A stretch of 64,000 bases of DNA, from positions 1 through 64,000 of the forward strand of contig JAJPHR010000009.1 of assembly GCA_021325145.1 (NCBI GenBank), read 5' to 3'. This document shows, in pieces, positions 18,196 to 27,931 of the stretch. Under the pieces are notes generated by a model. The model searched no databases and was not told the DNA's origin. It saw only the letters and a program-made list of their open reading frames with translations. How positions within the stretch are numbered: position 1 is the stretch's first letter; each line of letters opens with the position of its first letter. Both the position numbers and the translations under genes were made by a program. The DNA is from Verrucomicrobiota bacterium. GTDB lineage: Bacteria; Verrucomicrobiota; Verrucomicrobiia; Limisphaerales; Pedosphaeraceae.

Positions 18196-19002
18196 CTACT
18201 GCAACGCCGCGCTTTTCTCCTTCAGCCAAAGGATCCCTTCCATAATCCGATCACAATAAAACGTATTCGGCACCCAGCCGTGTCCGCCTTCGTAGGAAAC
18301 CAGTTTCACGTTCGCTCCGTGTTCCTTCAGAAAGTTTTCCGCCTCCTGGGCTTCCGAGTACGCGCAAACCCGATCCTGGGGCGAATGATAAAGCCAGTAA
18401 TTCTTCCCTCGGACCTGTTCCGCCTCCACCGATTTGCCGGACAGAAAACGCGACATCGCGATCAGCGAACCGCGCACCTTCGCATTGGAGGTCGAGGCCG
18501 AATACAAGACATGCCCGCTCGAAGACCACCCCAGCGTAAAAACAAACCGCTCATCGACCCGATTCGACTTGCCCACATCATCGATCACCGCGTCCAAAAA
18601 CTCCTCGCTCGTGAATTTGGCGCGTTTGTCCGGAAAAATCCTGCTCGGCCAAACGATTCGGTTTTCGTCCTTGCTCCATTCCGGCGCGATCAGTTCAGCC
18701 GCCATGAAATCCTCCGGAAACCCGTAGCGCGTCAATACATTGGCGCAGAACGGCAGAAAATCCCGCGACCCCGGCCCGCCCGGAAGAATCAGGATCAAGC
18801 CTTGTTTGTTGGTGGACGTTGCGGTCGCTTTGTGCTGGATCAGAAAATATTTCTGACTCGCATTGGTGCCCACTTGCCGCTCTTGCACGGCGATGGTTTT
18901 GTCAATTTCTTGTCCCTGGCCTAGTACTGGCCAGAGGAACAGCAGCATGCCGGTCAACCCGACCACAAACTCGGGAAAACATCGCTCAACGTGTTTATTC
19001 AT
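18196..19002 (-). CDS. Secreted alpha/beta hydrolase
   Basis: About 268 residues from ATG 19002; another ATG at 19026 is possible. The N-terminus is a signal peptide or anchor (FVVGLTGMLLFLWPVLGQG). The catalytic set of the fold is visible: nucleophile elbow GWSSSG, acid in SPQDRV and His in GGHGW, with an oxyanion region LILPGGPGS. Such enzymes cleave esters or peptides; the substrate cannot be read. It overlaps the end of the M16 peptidase gene by 8 bp and is probably co-expressed with it. Confidence 0.82.
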   Translation of the reverse strand: MNKHVERCFPEFVVGLTGMLLFLWPVLGQGQEIDKTIAVQERQVGTNASQKYFLIQHKATATSTNKQGLILILPGGPGSRDFLPFCANVLTRYGFPEDFMAAELIAPEWSKDENRIVWPSRIFPDKRAKFTSEEFLDAVIDDVGKSNRVDERFVFTLGWSSSGHVLYSASTSNAKVRGSLIAMSRFLSGKSVEAEQVRGKNYWLYHSPQDRVCAYSEAQEAENFLKEHGANVKLVSYEGGHGWVPNTFYCDRIMEGILWLKEKSAALQ

Positions 19003-20311
19003 GTGGCGTGCTCCCTGTTTCATCACGGCCTGCCGGTCGCAATGTTATCACGGTGCGATTGGAATCCATCAGATAAGTTTTCGCCGCTCGCTGAACCTCC
19101 TCAACCCTGAGCGTCGAGAGCCGTTTCGCCACCGTTGCTTTGTTTGGGCCATAGCGAAATTCATTCATTCCCCATTGCAAGCCGACGTTCATTTCGACCA
19201 TTGCAGGCGTTACCGATGGCGGCAGTTGCCCGCTCAGGAACTTCAGGTCCGGCACCGTGGTCAGATTTTCGCTAAGTTGCTGTCCCAACATAGGCAGCAT
19301 GCCAGGGCTCCCGTCCGCCGAAACCAAGCCGCGCAAGTGCGCCTCCAATTTCTCCTGCACATCCTTGAACGCCGCGTCTCGACGCAACGAGGCCGACACG
19401 TAAAGGAAACTTCCCTCGGACGTTGTCAGATCGGCTCCGGCGAGCGTCATGCCAGTCAGCCTCTTCAAATCCGGATCGGAGAAGAACCGCCCGTTCAGCC
19501 ATTGGGCAGCCGCCAACAGAGGCGGAAAATCCGCTGACCCAGCCCGCGGGATTGCCCAGGTCATCAGCAGATGACGCGCCTCCAGATCCCAAGTCATCTC
19601 ACGATTGCCCGGGTGAAGCTTGACCGGAAGCGTTCGAGTCCCTGTTGCTGCCAGCGAACTTAATTCCTCCGCTGCAGCTGCGAAAGCCTTCGCCGGCTCA
19701 ATGCCGCCCACGATGCAGACGACAATATTGCTCGGTACAATCAGGTGGTCATCCCGATATTTTTGTATCTCCTTCAATGTCGCCAGCTCAACGTCTCCTT
19801 TGAGGGCGGCGTTCGTTTGATCGTGACGAACCCCTTGCGCCCAGGCCGCAAAGGCGAACTTACCCGTCGCAAAATTCCTCGCCGTGAAATCACATTCCGA
19901 GTTCACCCGGGGCTTTTCCGCCGCCAGAGTTGCCTCGGTGAATGGCACCCCCTGCATCCAGCGCCGATGATGTGACAAACCTTCCTTCCAATCGCCAACA
20001 TTCCCATAGAAATCCAGCCGCATGTGGTCGACAATCGTTTCCGCATTTGCCTTCGGTGAATCAGCCGGGATGGTCGAACGAATCACAAGGTGTTCCACCA
20101 GGTGCGACCATTGGGCTTGCCGCGGTCCATCCATGGCCAGGCCCATTGGCAGATAGGTGAAGATCGCCACATTCGAGCTGCCCGGAAAATAAACACTCGC
20201 CACGCGAATGCCATTGGCCAGCGTGCGAAGGTCCGTGACCGGTTTCTCAGCCCGGGCCGCTCCGCCGCCGGACAGGAATAGTAACGACACGAGTAACCGC
20301 GCGAGCTTCAC
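18995..20311 (-). CDS. M16 family (insulinase-type) metallopeptidase, secreted
   Basis: 438 residues, GTG start behind AGAGGAATT. Signal peptide MKLARLLVSLLFLSGGGAARA. The inverted zinc motif HLVEH (70-74) is intact. A third ligand is likely Glu139 in RVNSECDF. Two M16 half-domains follow in the usual order. M16 enzymes degrade short peptides in the periplasm, often as pairs of an active and an inactive subunit; no second M16 gene is seen here. Linked to the hydrolase gene downstream by an 8-bp overlap. Confidence 0.88.
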   Translation of the reverse strand: MKLARLLVSLLFLSGGGAARAEKPVTDLRTLANGIRVASVYFPGSSNVAIFTYLPMGLAMDGPRQAQWSHLVEHLVIRSTIPADSPKANAETIVDHMRLDFYGNVGDWKEGLSHHRRWMQGVPFTEATLAAEKPRVNSECDFTARNFATGKFAFAAWAQGVRHDQTNAALKGDVELATLKEIQKYRDDHLIVPSNIVVCIVGGIEPAKAFAAAAEELSSLAATGTRTLPVKLHPGNREMTWDLEARHLLMTWAIPRAGSADFPPLLAAAQWLNGRFFSDPDLKRLTGMTLAGADLTTSEGSFLYVSASLRRDAAFKDVQEKLEAHLRGLVSADGSPGMLPMLGQQLSENLTTVPDLKFLSGQLPPSVTPAMVEMNVGLQWGMNEFRYGPNKATVAKRLSTLRVEEVQRAAKTYLMDSNRTVITLRPAGRDETGSTPHE

Positions 20312-20337
20312 AATTCCTCTTTGTTATAATCCTTTAC

Positions 20338-22791
20338 CTACTTCCCCGCCGGTTTCTCCGGCATGACCGCATTTGGACTAGATGCCGCATTGGTTGAAAT
20401 TGGCGTCGTCACCGTCAAGGTAGCCACCGCGCTGGTGACCGAGCCGGCAACGGTGCTTGCGACCAGCGCATAATTCCCGGCATCCGCTGGCAACACGCCG
20501 GAGATACTTAAGCTGCTCGCGGTTGCGCCGTTGATCCGTCCGCCATTGGCGAGCTTTGCGCCATTGAAATGCCACTGGTAATTTAGCGGCGCGCCGCCAC
20601 GACTGCGCGCCGAAGCGTTAAAGGTCGCGGCTCCGCCTGCGGTCACTGTGCTGTTCTGTGGCTCCGTGCCAATAACCGGCCTTGCGATCCTGAACCAAAG
20701 GATGGCTGCGACGACGATGATCAAAATGGCAATAGCCCAGTTTCGGAAGGTCTTTTTCTCCGCGAATTGATCGGTCAAATCACGCTGGGCTCCGGGCGGC
20801 AACGCGGCCACTTGTGTCAGTGAACGTCCGAAAGGCACATTGAGTTTCGCCTTTGCGTTTACTGCCCAGCCATTCGCGTCCAGGATCGGACCAAGATTCC
20901 GTCGGCGCAATTTGAGAAACGCCATGATGACTGACGGAGCCGAAATGGCCAAAATGATCGCTATGAAAGCGAGCGGTATCTGCCACCACGACAACCCCAG
21001 AATCCGCCCAAAAATCCCGCCCAGCGCGCTGAGCAGCGTGGTCAACACCAACCCAATTGCCGCCAGTGTTCCCGTATCGACCTTCGGTTTCGCCGGTGGT
21101 GGCGGCGGCGGGGCCTTATCCAATTCGGCCGCCGATTGAGCGGTCTGCGCGAGTTGCGCGTTGGCGGCGGCGTCCGCCAAGGCCGCGCGCTTGGCCACCT
21201 GTTCCTCGACCAACCGCACGAATTTCTTATACGGCGACCAAAACGCCTGCCGAATGCTGATCGGGTTGTCGATGATTTTGACGATGGTCGCATCCCAATC
21301 CGCGCCGCGGCGGTCGTAAAAAATCCCGTTGCGTCCAACCATCAAGTTGTCCGAATCCCCATCCGTGAACGCCGCCACAATCTGCCGCTTTTCTCCCGTG
21401 GCCTTGCGAACGCAATCGCAATACGCGAGATAACTCCCCGCCAATCCCGCCATCGTGGCGTGCCTGCCCGCATCCTCCACCGTCAGGCAAAGATCGCAAC
21501 TCCGCTGATCGAGATAAAGCGTCCCCGCCTGAAAAATGGCCTTCTCCTTCCGCCCATAAAAATCCCGGAACGAAACGAAGTTGTTCAGCAGCTTGTAAAG
21601 GTCGCGATAATACCGGACCAGTTTGTCCACTGCGGCAATGGCATTGGCCTCGGGTTCGAGTGCCTTGTCTTTCGCAATGAGCGCGGCAATGGCCTCCTTG
21701 CCTTTGCCCTCGAGAATCTCGCGGATGCGCTTCAGGCCCAGCTTCTCGACCGCCGCGCCGGCCTTGCTCGCGGTCCAGGCTTCGTACGCGGCAAACTTGC
21801 CTGCCAAGGTATTCCATTCCGTTTCGGTGAGCGTGGATTTATCGCCCAGCAGCGGCTTCACCACGTCGGATTGAAGTTTGGACATCGCGTCCGCCCATGC
21901 CGGGTTGACCCCGTCTTTAAGCGGCAGCGGTTTGCCGGCTTCCACTCGCGCCAGCGGCAAGGCCGCAATTTCGGGCGCGGCGATCGTCAAGTCCCTGGCC
22001 GTGATCGCCAAATACTCCTTCTCCTCGCGATTGAGCGCGGCCACTGCGCGCGGATCAAAAGCCGCCAGCCGGCAGCGCACAAAATAATCATCCACCTTGC
22101 CCTTGACGGCCTTCAGCGCCGCTGCGGCGCCGGGTGTGGCTTCGCCCAAAGGAACAATCGCCGCGTCAGCCTCGGTCCGCTTCCACCAATCGAACCACGC
22201 CTGCGCTTCCGTGAAGAACTGGTCCGCTCGCGCCTGGCTGATGCCCGGCTTGCCACTCCGGTCCGTGTCCGCGCCAAGGCACTCGATGATATCCGTGATG
22301 ATGCTCTTGACCGCCGGGTCTTCGGCGGCGTCCGCCGGAACGATGCCGTCCCCATTGAAGTTGGTTTGGGCGAAGATTTTAACGGTATCGGCGGTGTCCT
22401 CCACGGAGATGGCCGGAGCGTCAGTTTTGCCGAGATTAACAAGGATTTGCTTGGCGGACGCCAGCAGTTGCGCGCCCTCGGGTGTGTCCGCATTGATGGC
22501 GCTGAGCGGCAGGGCAGGGGCGCTCTTCAGCAAGTCACTGGGATTCTTGAGGCACGCGCAAGTCCACTTGGCCGCGGCGATGATTTCGGGCGCGCGGATG
22601 CGGCCATCCTTGTCCAGATCAATTAGTGCCAGCGTTTTGGCATCGAACTCCAGCCCCTGCGTTGGACACGCGAGCGCCACCCACAACTTCTGGTCAAGTT
22701 GATCCAGCGCCATGAGCGCGCCCCCGCTATCCAGGCGCACCTGGTCAAATCCCCCGGCGCGAAAGAATTTCCAAGAGTGAGAGCCGTGCAT
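20338..22791 (-). CDS. Large EF-hand membrane protein with Ig-like C-terminal domain
   Basis: About 817 residues from ATG 22791 (MHGSHSWKFF). A perfect EF-hand loop DLDKDGRIRAPE lies near residue 60, with weaker loops NFNGDGIVPADA and DTDRSGKPG further on. A long helical region follows, containing CDLCLTVEDAGRHATMAGLAGSY-like Cys residues, then an Ala/Pro linker with PPPPPP. Two or three membrane segments lie at about 590-640 and one at about 705-725. The end is an immunoglobulin-like domain (PQNSTVTAGGAATF ... YQWHFNG ... DAGNYALVAS). Role unknown; calcium-responsive membrane protein is inference. It lies 26 bp upstream of the M16 gene on the same strand. Confidence 0.75.
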   Translation of the reverse strand: MHGSHSWKFFRAGGFDQVRLDSGGALMALDQLDQKLWVALACPTQGLEFDAKTLALIDLDKDGRIRAPEIIAAAKWTCACLKNPSDLLKSAPALPLSAINADTPEGAQLLASAKQILVNLGKTDAPAISVEDTADTVKIFAQTNFNGDGIVPADAAEDPAVKSIITDIIECLGADTDRSGKPGISQARADQFFTEAQAWFDWWKRTEADAAIVPLGEATPGAAAALKAVKGKVDDYFVRCRLAAFDPRAVAALNREEKEYLAITARDLTIAAPEIAALPLARVEAGKPLPLKDGVNPAWADAMSKLQSDVVKPLLGDKSTLTETEWNTLAGKFAAYEAWTASKAGAAVEKLGLKRIREILEGKGKEAIAALIAKDKALEPEANAIAAVDKLVRYYRDLYKLLNNFVSFRDFYGRKEKAIFQAGTLYLDQRSCDLCLTVEDAGRHATMAGLAGSYLAYCDCVRKATGEKRQIVAAFTDGDSDNLMVGRNGIFYDRRGADWDATIVKIIDNPISIRQAFWSPYKKFVRLVEEQVAKRAALADAAANAQLAQTAQSAAELDKAPPPPPPAKPKVDTGTLAAIGLVLTTLLSALGGIFGRILGLSWWQIPLAFIAIILAISAPSVIMAFLKLRRRNLGPILDANGWAVNAKAKLNVPFGRSLTQVAALPPGAQRDLTDQFAEKKTFRNWAIAILIIVVAAILWFRIARPVIGTEPQNSTVTAGGAATFNASARSRGGAPLNYQWHFNGAKLANGGRINGATASSLSISGVLPADAGNYALVASTVAGSVTSAVATLTVTTPISTNAASSPNAVMPEKPAGK

Positions 22792-22908
22792 AATCTGGTT
22801 CCGTTCGAGGTTCCCGTTCCGGATCATTAAACCGAGCGGTCAAAACACTGTCAAGGTTGCCGCCAATTCGTTCGCCAGTTCCTCTTGAAGCATTTTCAGA
22901 AAAACCCC

Positions 22909-24249
22909 ATGCTGCTTCCAGTGTCCCGCACCCTCCCATTCATAACCTGTTTGCTCCGGGCGGCGATTGTCGGACTGCCGCTAACCGCAGTGGCCGCCGG
23001 AACCCCCGCCGTTGGAAACGCTGACTTTCTCGACTCGATTGGCACTCTTTCCGCCATTTCGGTTCGCGGCGAGACGTTTCCAAAAACGCTCGAAAGCGTC
23101 ACGTATCTCGGGGTCCGTTGGCTCAGGGCGGGCACGGAGGGGAATGTTCCCCTCGAGCAGTACGTCGAGCTTCACCGGCAAGCCGGCTTGCGCTTTAGCT
23201 GGGGCTTTGGCAGTGGCGGCTCGAATCTCGGCAAACTCATTGAAACCGCCCGGCCAATGGCCGCCGCCGGAGCTTTGCTGGCCTTTGAAGGCCCAAACGA
23301 ACCCAACAACTGGGGCATCACCTATCAAGGCCAGGCCGGCGGTCGAAATCTATCGTGGATGCCCGTGGCGAAATTGCAGAGCGACCTTTACCAGGCCGTC
23401 AAAAGCGATCCTCTCTTGAGGAGCTATCCCGTTTGGTCCATCTCCGAATGCGGCGCCGAGACGGACAACGTCGGATTGCAGTTTCTCATCATTCCGAAAG
23501 GCGTCGACACGACGATGCCGGTCGGTACGAAATACGCCGACTACGTCAACATTCACAACTACACCTATCATCCAAACGCACCCGGCCTGGAAGACAACAA
23601 GACCTGGAAGGCCGCCGATCCCACCTCCGCCTGCAAGGTGGACGGGCTTTATGGCGAGTGCGGTGTGACCTGGGCTCATCACTACCCCGGGTATTCTGCT
23701 GCTGACCTCTTAACCTTGCCGCGTGTTACCACGGAGACTGGCACGACCATTGGCGGCGAAGTGACAGAGGAAATCCACGCCTTGAACCTTCTGAGTCTCT
23801 ACTTGGACCAATTCAAGCGAGGTTGGAGTCACACGGCGGTTTACCTGCTGCGCGACCGCGTGGATGAAGGGGGAAATCAAAAATTTGGTTTTTACAAGCC
23901 TGACTACACACCGCGCAAAGCCGCCGTCTATCTCCACAATCTGACGACGATTCTTGCCGACAAGGGCTCGCTGGGAAAAACGGGCAGCCTCGACTATTCC
24001 ATCCCGGACGAACCGGCCACCGTCCATGATTTGCTTTTGCAAAGAAGCGACAGCACATTTGAACTCGTCGTGTGGGGCGAACAGATCAAAGGCTCAAACA
24101 ATGTCACCGTAAACCTGGGCGTTCCTCACTCATCCGTGAAGGTTTACGATCCGACGATCAACACCTTACCGACTCATACCCTCACGAACGTTCGTTCGAT
24201 TGTTCTGACCTTGAGCGATCATCCGATGATTATCGAGTTGGCAAAATGA
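22909..24249 (+). CDS. Secreted glycoside hydrolase-like protein (clan GH-A type)
   Basis: 446 residues from the ATG at 22909; an in-frame TTG at 22885 is less likely. The signal peptide runs to AVAAG. A TIM barrel is indicated: EGPNEPNNWG carries the Asn-Glu pair of the acid/base strand, and TTETGT about 140 residues later fits the nucleophile Glu of clan GH-A (GH5/GH39-like). A C-terminal beta domain (DLLLQRSDSTFELVVWGEQI) matches the accessory domain of GH39-like enzymes. Predicted to cut a plant-type or microbial polysaccharide outside the cell. Exact family not settled. Confidence 0.75.
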   Translation: MLLPVSRTLPFITCLLRAAIVGLPLTAVAAGTPAVGNADFLDSIGTLSAISVRGETFPKTLESVTYLGVRWLRAGTEGNVPLEQYVELHRQAGLRFSWGFGSGGSNLGKLIETARPMAAAGALLAFEGPNEPNNWGITYQGQAGGRNLSWMPVAKLQSDLYQAVKSDPLLRSYPVWSISECGAETDNVGLQFLIIPKGVDTTMPVGTKYADYVNIHNYTYHPNAPGLEDNKTWKAADPTSACKVDGLYGECGVTWAHHYPGYSAADLLTLPRVTTETGTTIGGEVTEEIHALNLLSLYLDQFKRGWSHTAVYLLRDRVDEGGNQKFGFYKPDYTPRKAAVYLHNLTTILADKGSLGKTGSLDYSIPDEPATVHDLLLQRSDSTFELVVWGEQIKGSNNVTVNLGVPHSSVKVYDPTINTLPTHTLTNVRSIVLTLSDHPMIIELAK

Positions 24250-24271
24250 CTGATCGCAATCGTTCCGCAGC

Positions 24272-24516
24272 ATGAAACAAAACATGGCGCAAGGATTGAC
24301 ATTATTCGCGTGTGTTGCTGCGCTGCTCGTTCTCGCGTCACAGTATTCCCCGGGCAAGTTCCTTTCGGAGGCGGTTGTTGCGCTTGCGATCGGAGGCTTG
24401 GTGCTCCTGTTGTGCTTTGTCGCGTGGTTCATTCAGGGATCATTGCAGCTCAGGCGGGTGAACGGAAGTTGGACAAAGCGTATGAGTTGGTCGAGAAAAG
24501 GGGCTATGATGCTTAA
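24272..24516 (+). pseudogene. Small two-TM protein, probably frameshifted
   Basis: From ATG 24272 the frame encodes two convincing membrane helices (LTLFACVAALLVLASQYS and VVALAIGGLVLLLCFVAWFI) followed by LQLRRVNG, then nonsense. In the +2 frame the same DNA continues sensibly as ERKLDKAYELVEKRGYDA and stops at 24516. That stop overlaps the next gene's ATGATG start (TATGATGCTTAA), as in coupled genes. A one-base shift near 24440-24475 would join the two parts into an ~80-aa protein. Confidence 0.5.
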
Positions 24517-25669
24517 GTGTGTTCCGGCGAACCGATGCCGTTATGGTCGCGCTTTCTTCGGCCCAGGCCGGGTCGCGTTTTTAGTTCTGCTCGGTTTGCA
24601 GCTTGCCGCTCTGGCCGGACCGACGCCACCGTATCCTTCCAGCCGAGCCATCATCGAGATTACCTGGCATTGGGACACTTACACTAACGCCGCCCTCGGC
24701 AGCGATCTCTGGCCCGTAACTTGGGGACCGGACGACCATCTGTATGCGGCCTGGGGCGATGGCGGCGGATTCGGCGGGTCGGATTCGGACGGGCGCGTGA
24801 GCATGGGCTTTGCGCGCATTGAAGGCAGTCCGGAACATTTCCACGGCTTCAACGTCAATGGCGGAAAAAATCCCGAGTATTCCGCTTCCTTCCCCAAAAA
24901 AGGCAAGACCGGCGGATTGCTTTTTGATCAAGGAATACTCTACGCCATGGTCAATCTTCAGGATGGTGCGTGGCCCGATGTCAATCACGTCCTGGCGTGG
25001 TCCACGAACAAAGGCGCGACCTGGGCCAAAGCTGATTGGCTGTTTCCCAAGGGCTCCGGCAACTTTCAGCCAGCTCGATTTGTGAACTTCGGAAAAAACG
25101 GTGACGGCGTTCCCGCGCCGCACGCGGGCTACATCTATCTCTATGGTGCCAAACAGCCCGCCCAAGACCGCGAGAGCGATGCTTTGTACCTCGCACGCGC
25201 GCCACGTGAAAAGATTCGTGAGCGCGATGCCTTCGAATTCTTCAGTGGCCAGGACAGCCTCGACCACGCGACTTGGAACTGCCAATTCGCCCTGGCCCAT
25301 CCCATCTTCACCGATACCAACGGCGTCGCCCCCGCCGGGATGGTCTATAATCCGGCTTTGGGCCGCTTCCTGCTCACGACCTACCACACCGGTCCCGGCC
25401 AACTCGGCGTCTTCGAGGCCCGCTCGCCCTGGGGTCCGTGGTCCACCATCGCCTACTACGAAGATTGGGGCCGCATGGCCCAAACCGGCGAAGGTCTCAC
25501 CTGCGAATTCCCCCAAAAATGGATGAGCCCCGACGGTTCAGCCCTTTGGGCCATCTTCAGCGTCTATGGTGGAAGCGCGAAACAAGGCGTCAATGCTCAC
25601 GACCGATTCAACCTGATCAAGGCCACCCTCTCACGCGCCGCCGGACAGAAAACCGCACCGGCGCACTAA
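24506..25669 (+). CDS. DUF4185-like secreted beta-propeller protein
   Basis: About 387 residues. I place the start at ATG 24506 (AAAAGGGG site just before). This gives its own signal peptide (RVAFLVLLGLQLAALAG), whereas the longer in-frame start at 24272 would add an unrelated two-helix segment. The motif DLWPVTWGPDDHLYAAWGDGGGFGGSDSDGRVSMGFARIEG is the DUF4185 hallmark. Repeated blades (LYAMVNL, YIYLYGA, MVYNPALGRFLLTTYH) suggest a five-bladed propeller related to GH43/sialidase folds. Probably acts on external sugars, in line with its glycosidase neighbours. Confidence 0.75.
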   Translation: MMLKCVPANRCRYGRAFFGPGRVAFLVLLGLQLAALAGPTPPYPSSRAIIEITWHWDTYTNAALGSDLWPVTWGPDDHLYAAWGDGGGFGGSDSDGRVSMGFARIEGSPEHFHGFNVNGGKNPEYSASFPKKGKTGGLLFDQGILYAMVNLQDGAWPDVNHVLAWSTNKGATWAKADWLFPKGSGNFQPARFVNFGKNGDGVPAPHAGYIYLYGAKQPAQDRESDALYLARAPREKIRERDAFEFFSGQDSLDHATWNCQFALAHPIFTDTNGVAPAGMVYNPALGRFLLTTYHTGPGQLGVFEARSPWGPWSTIAYYEDWGRMAQTGEGLTCEFPQKWMSPDGSALWAIFSVYGGSAKQGVNAHDRFNLIKATLSRAAGQKTAPAH

Positions 25670-25858
25670 CGAGTCGCCGACAAGAAGCTCGCGGTGGCTA
25701 CATCATCGTGCATGGCCAAGCTTGCCGAGTTCCCAAATTTAAAGGTCGTTTGCACAAAGCAAGAGATGACACGGGCTAGACGGATGTTATTTTAGGGCAT
25801 TGCCCAATTCCTGGCTCGATATGTACGTGGATAAGCTTTGGCCTTGTCAGCGCGCTGT

Positions 25859-27772
25859 ATGCGGAATCTGAAACTCGCGGCCACTCTCGTGTTGCTGTCG
25901 GCCATTGCGCGACTCGCTTCGGCGCAATCGCAATTCCCCCCGCCTCAGCCGACCATCCCCGCCGGAACTTACAACGTCACCAATTACGGCGCTGTGGGCG
26001 ATGGCGTAACCGTCAACACCACCTCCATTCAAAACGCCATCGCTGCCGCTGCCGCCAGCCCGGCCAAAGGTGGCACGGTTGAAATCCCCGGTCCCGGCAC
26101 GTACCTTTGCGGCCCGCTCACGATGAAAAGCAGCATCAACCTGCAAGTCGATGCCGGGGCCACGTTGCAAATGTTGCCTTATGTCAGTTGGCCCGGCACC
26201 ACCACGTTCATCAACGGTTCCGGCCTCCACGATGTCGAGATCAGCGGCGCGGGAATCATCGACGGCCAGGGCGCCGATTGGTGGGCGGCCTACAATAGCA
26301 ACAAGATTTCCCGGCCCAATTTCATCAACTTCAGCAGCACCACCCGCATCCTGATTCAGAATATCACGCTGCAAAACCCCCCGACATTCCACCTGATGCT
26401 TAAAGGCAATAACTCGAACATCACCATCCAGGGCATCACGATCAACACGCCTGGCACCTCGCCAAACACTGACGGCATGGACCTGGCTTCCACCAATGTG
26501 CTGGTCCAGAACTCCTATATCAGCGACGGCGACGACAACATTGAGATTGGCGGGAGTCAGTTATGCGCCTACGTCACGGTGACGAATTGCGCCTTCGGCA
26601 CCGGTCACGGGGTATCCGTCGGCAGCATTACTTCCGGTGGCGTCTCCAACATCCTGGTGACCGACTGCACCTTCACCAACACCGCGAACGCCATCCGCAT
26701 GAAATCCGACAATGATCGCGGCGGGGTGGTCCAAAACCTCAAATACCTGAACCTCGCGATGACCAACGTCAATTTCCCGATCACGATCTACAGCTATTAC
26801 AACGAGGTAGGCACTCCCAGCAGTGTCACGCCCCTTCAGGCCGCCACGGAACCCGTCCCCTCCGCCACGAACACCACTCCGCTCTGGCGCAACATCACCC
26901 TCAGCAACGTCACCGGCTCCGCTTCCAGCGGCAACATTGCCGGAATCGTTTGGGGACGCAGCGAATTGCCGGCCACTAACATCACTTTCTGCAAGGTCAA
27001 TCTCACCGCCTCCAAATCCTTCGACCTCTACAATGCGAGCGCGATCACGTTCATCGATTGCCAGTTCACACTGCCCGCCGGCGTCAAAACTTTCCAACTT
27101 TACAACGCCCAGGTCACGCTGACCAACTCCACATCCGGCGGCATCCCGGCGACATTCGACGGACTCACGACCAATTCGATTGGCAACACCATCGCGCTCT
27201 ACAACATGAACGCTTCGTGGAGCAACACGAACGTTCTCGATGCCGGGCCGCTTACGCTGGGCGGGAGTGTTCTGACCGTCAGCAGCGATTTCAACCTCAC
27301 CCCTTCCACCGTCTTGAACTTTCTGCTCGGCACGAACAACAGCGAAGTTGTCGTGACCGGGAATCTGACGCTTGGCGGCACCGTCAATGCGACCAACGCA
27401 GCCGGATTTGCTCCGGGAACGTACACGCTCTTGGGTTATAGCGGCGCTCTTGGGGGAACCTTTCCCACCCTCGGTGCCGCACCCGCAGGCCATACTTACA
27501 ATTTCGACACCAATACCGTTGGCCAGGTGAAGCTCAAAGTTGGGCCTTCGCTTACGCCCGTCAACCTGATCTCGCAATACAGCGCGAGCCAGCTAACCCT
27601 TTCGTGGCCTGCCGATCACACCGGCTGGCGTCTCCAGATCCAAACCAATGGCAGCAAAACCGGGCTGGGCACGAATTGGACCACGGTGGCTAATTCGCAA
27701 ACGACCAACCAGATTGTGATTCCGCTCAATCCTGTGAACGGCAGCGTGTTTCTGCGGCTGGTGTATCCGTGA
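25859..27772 (+). CDS. Secreted GH28 polygalacturonase-type enzyme
   Basis: About 637 residues from ATG 25859. Signal peptide to ASA-QSQ. The right-handed beta-helix shows all GH28 motifs in order: NTDG (203-206, Asp205), DGDD (223-226), GHG (249-251, His250) and R-M-K (280-282). Together they bind and cut alpha-1,4-galacturonan (pectin). After about residue 400 the chain becomes a second beta-rich region (LTLGGSVLTVSSDFNLT...) like autotransporter passenger repeats. It ends in LQIQTNGSKTGLGTNWTTV, a C-terminal module common on secreted proteins of this phylum, perhaps for surface attachment (inference). Confidence 0.9.
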   Translation: MRNLKLAATLVLLSAIARLASAQSQFPPPQPTIPAGTYNVTNYGAVGDGVTVNTTSIQNAIAAAAASPAKGGTVEIPGPGTYLCGPLTMKSSINLQVDAGATLQMLPYVSWPGTTTFINGSGLHDVEISGAGIIDGQGADWWAAYNSNKISRPNFINFSSTTRILIQNITLQNPPTFHLMLKGNNSNITIQGITINTPGTSPNTDGMDLASTNVLVQNSYISDGDDNIEIGGSQLCAYVTVTNCAFGTGHGVSVGSITSGGVSNILVTDCTFTNTANAIRMKSDNDRGGVVQNLKYLNLAMTNVNFPITIYSYYNEVGTPSSVTPLQAATEPVPSATNTTPLWRNITLSNVTGSASSGNIAGIVWGRSELPATNITFCKVNLTASKSFDLYNASAITFIDCQFTLPAGVKTFQLYNAQVTLTNSTSGGIPATFDGLTTNSIGNTIALYNMNASWSNTNVLDAGPLTLGGSVLTVSSDFNLTPSTVLNFLLGTNNSEVVVTGNLTLGGTVNATNAAGFAPGTYTLLGYSGALGGTFPTLGAAPAGHTYNFDTNTVGQVKLKVGPSLTPVNLISQYSASQLTLSWPADHTGWRLQIQTNGSKTGLGTNWTTVANSQTTNQIVIPLNPVNGSVFLRLVYP

Positions 27773-27852
27773 GCCCCGAAAGAGCATGCGATCGGTTCAA
27801 AACTCGTATCAGCCGGCGCAAGGAGGCCCTGATCTTTCCTTCCGAAGTTCGT

Positions 27853-27902
27853 TTGACATTGGGACGACTTACGCGTTAACTCATTCCGAGTTACTCGTAA
27901 CT
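27853..27902 (+). promoter_or_regulatory. Candidate tetR promoter with operator
   Basis: TTGACA (27853-27858) is followed at 17 bp by a weak -10, TTAACT. A perfect inverted repeat AGTTAC-TC-GTAACT (27889-27902) sits between it and the TetR start at 27932. Position and symmetry fit autoregulation by the TetR protein. Confidence 0.5.
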
Positions 27903-27931
27903 TGTAACATTGCCTGACCGCATCAATTTTT

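Noticed and set aside
21136..22626. 496-codon plus-strand frame opposite the EF-hand gene
   Set aside because: Shadow of a gene with strong domain evidence; composition is that of antisense reading.
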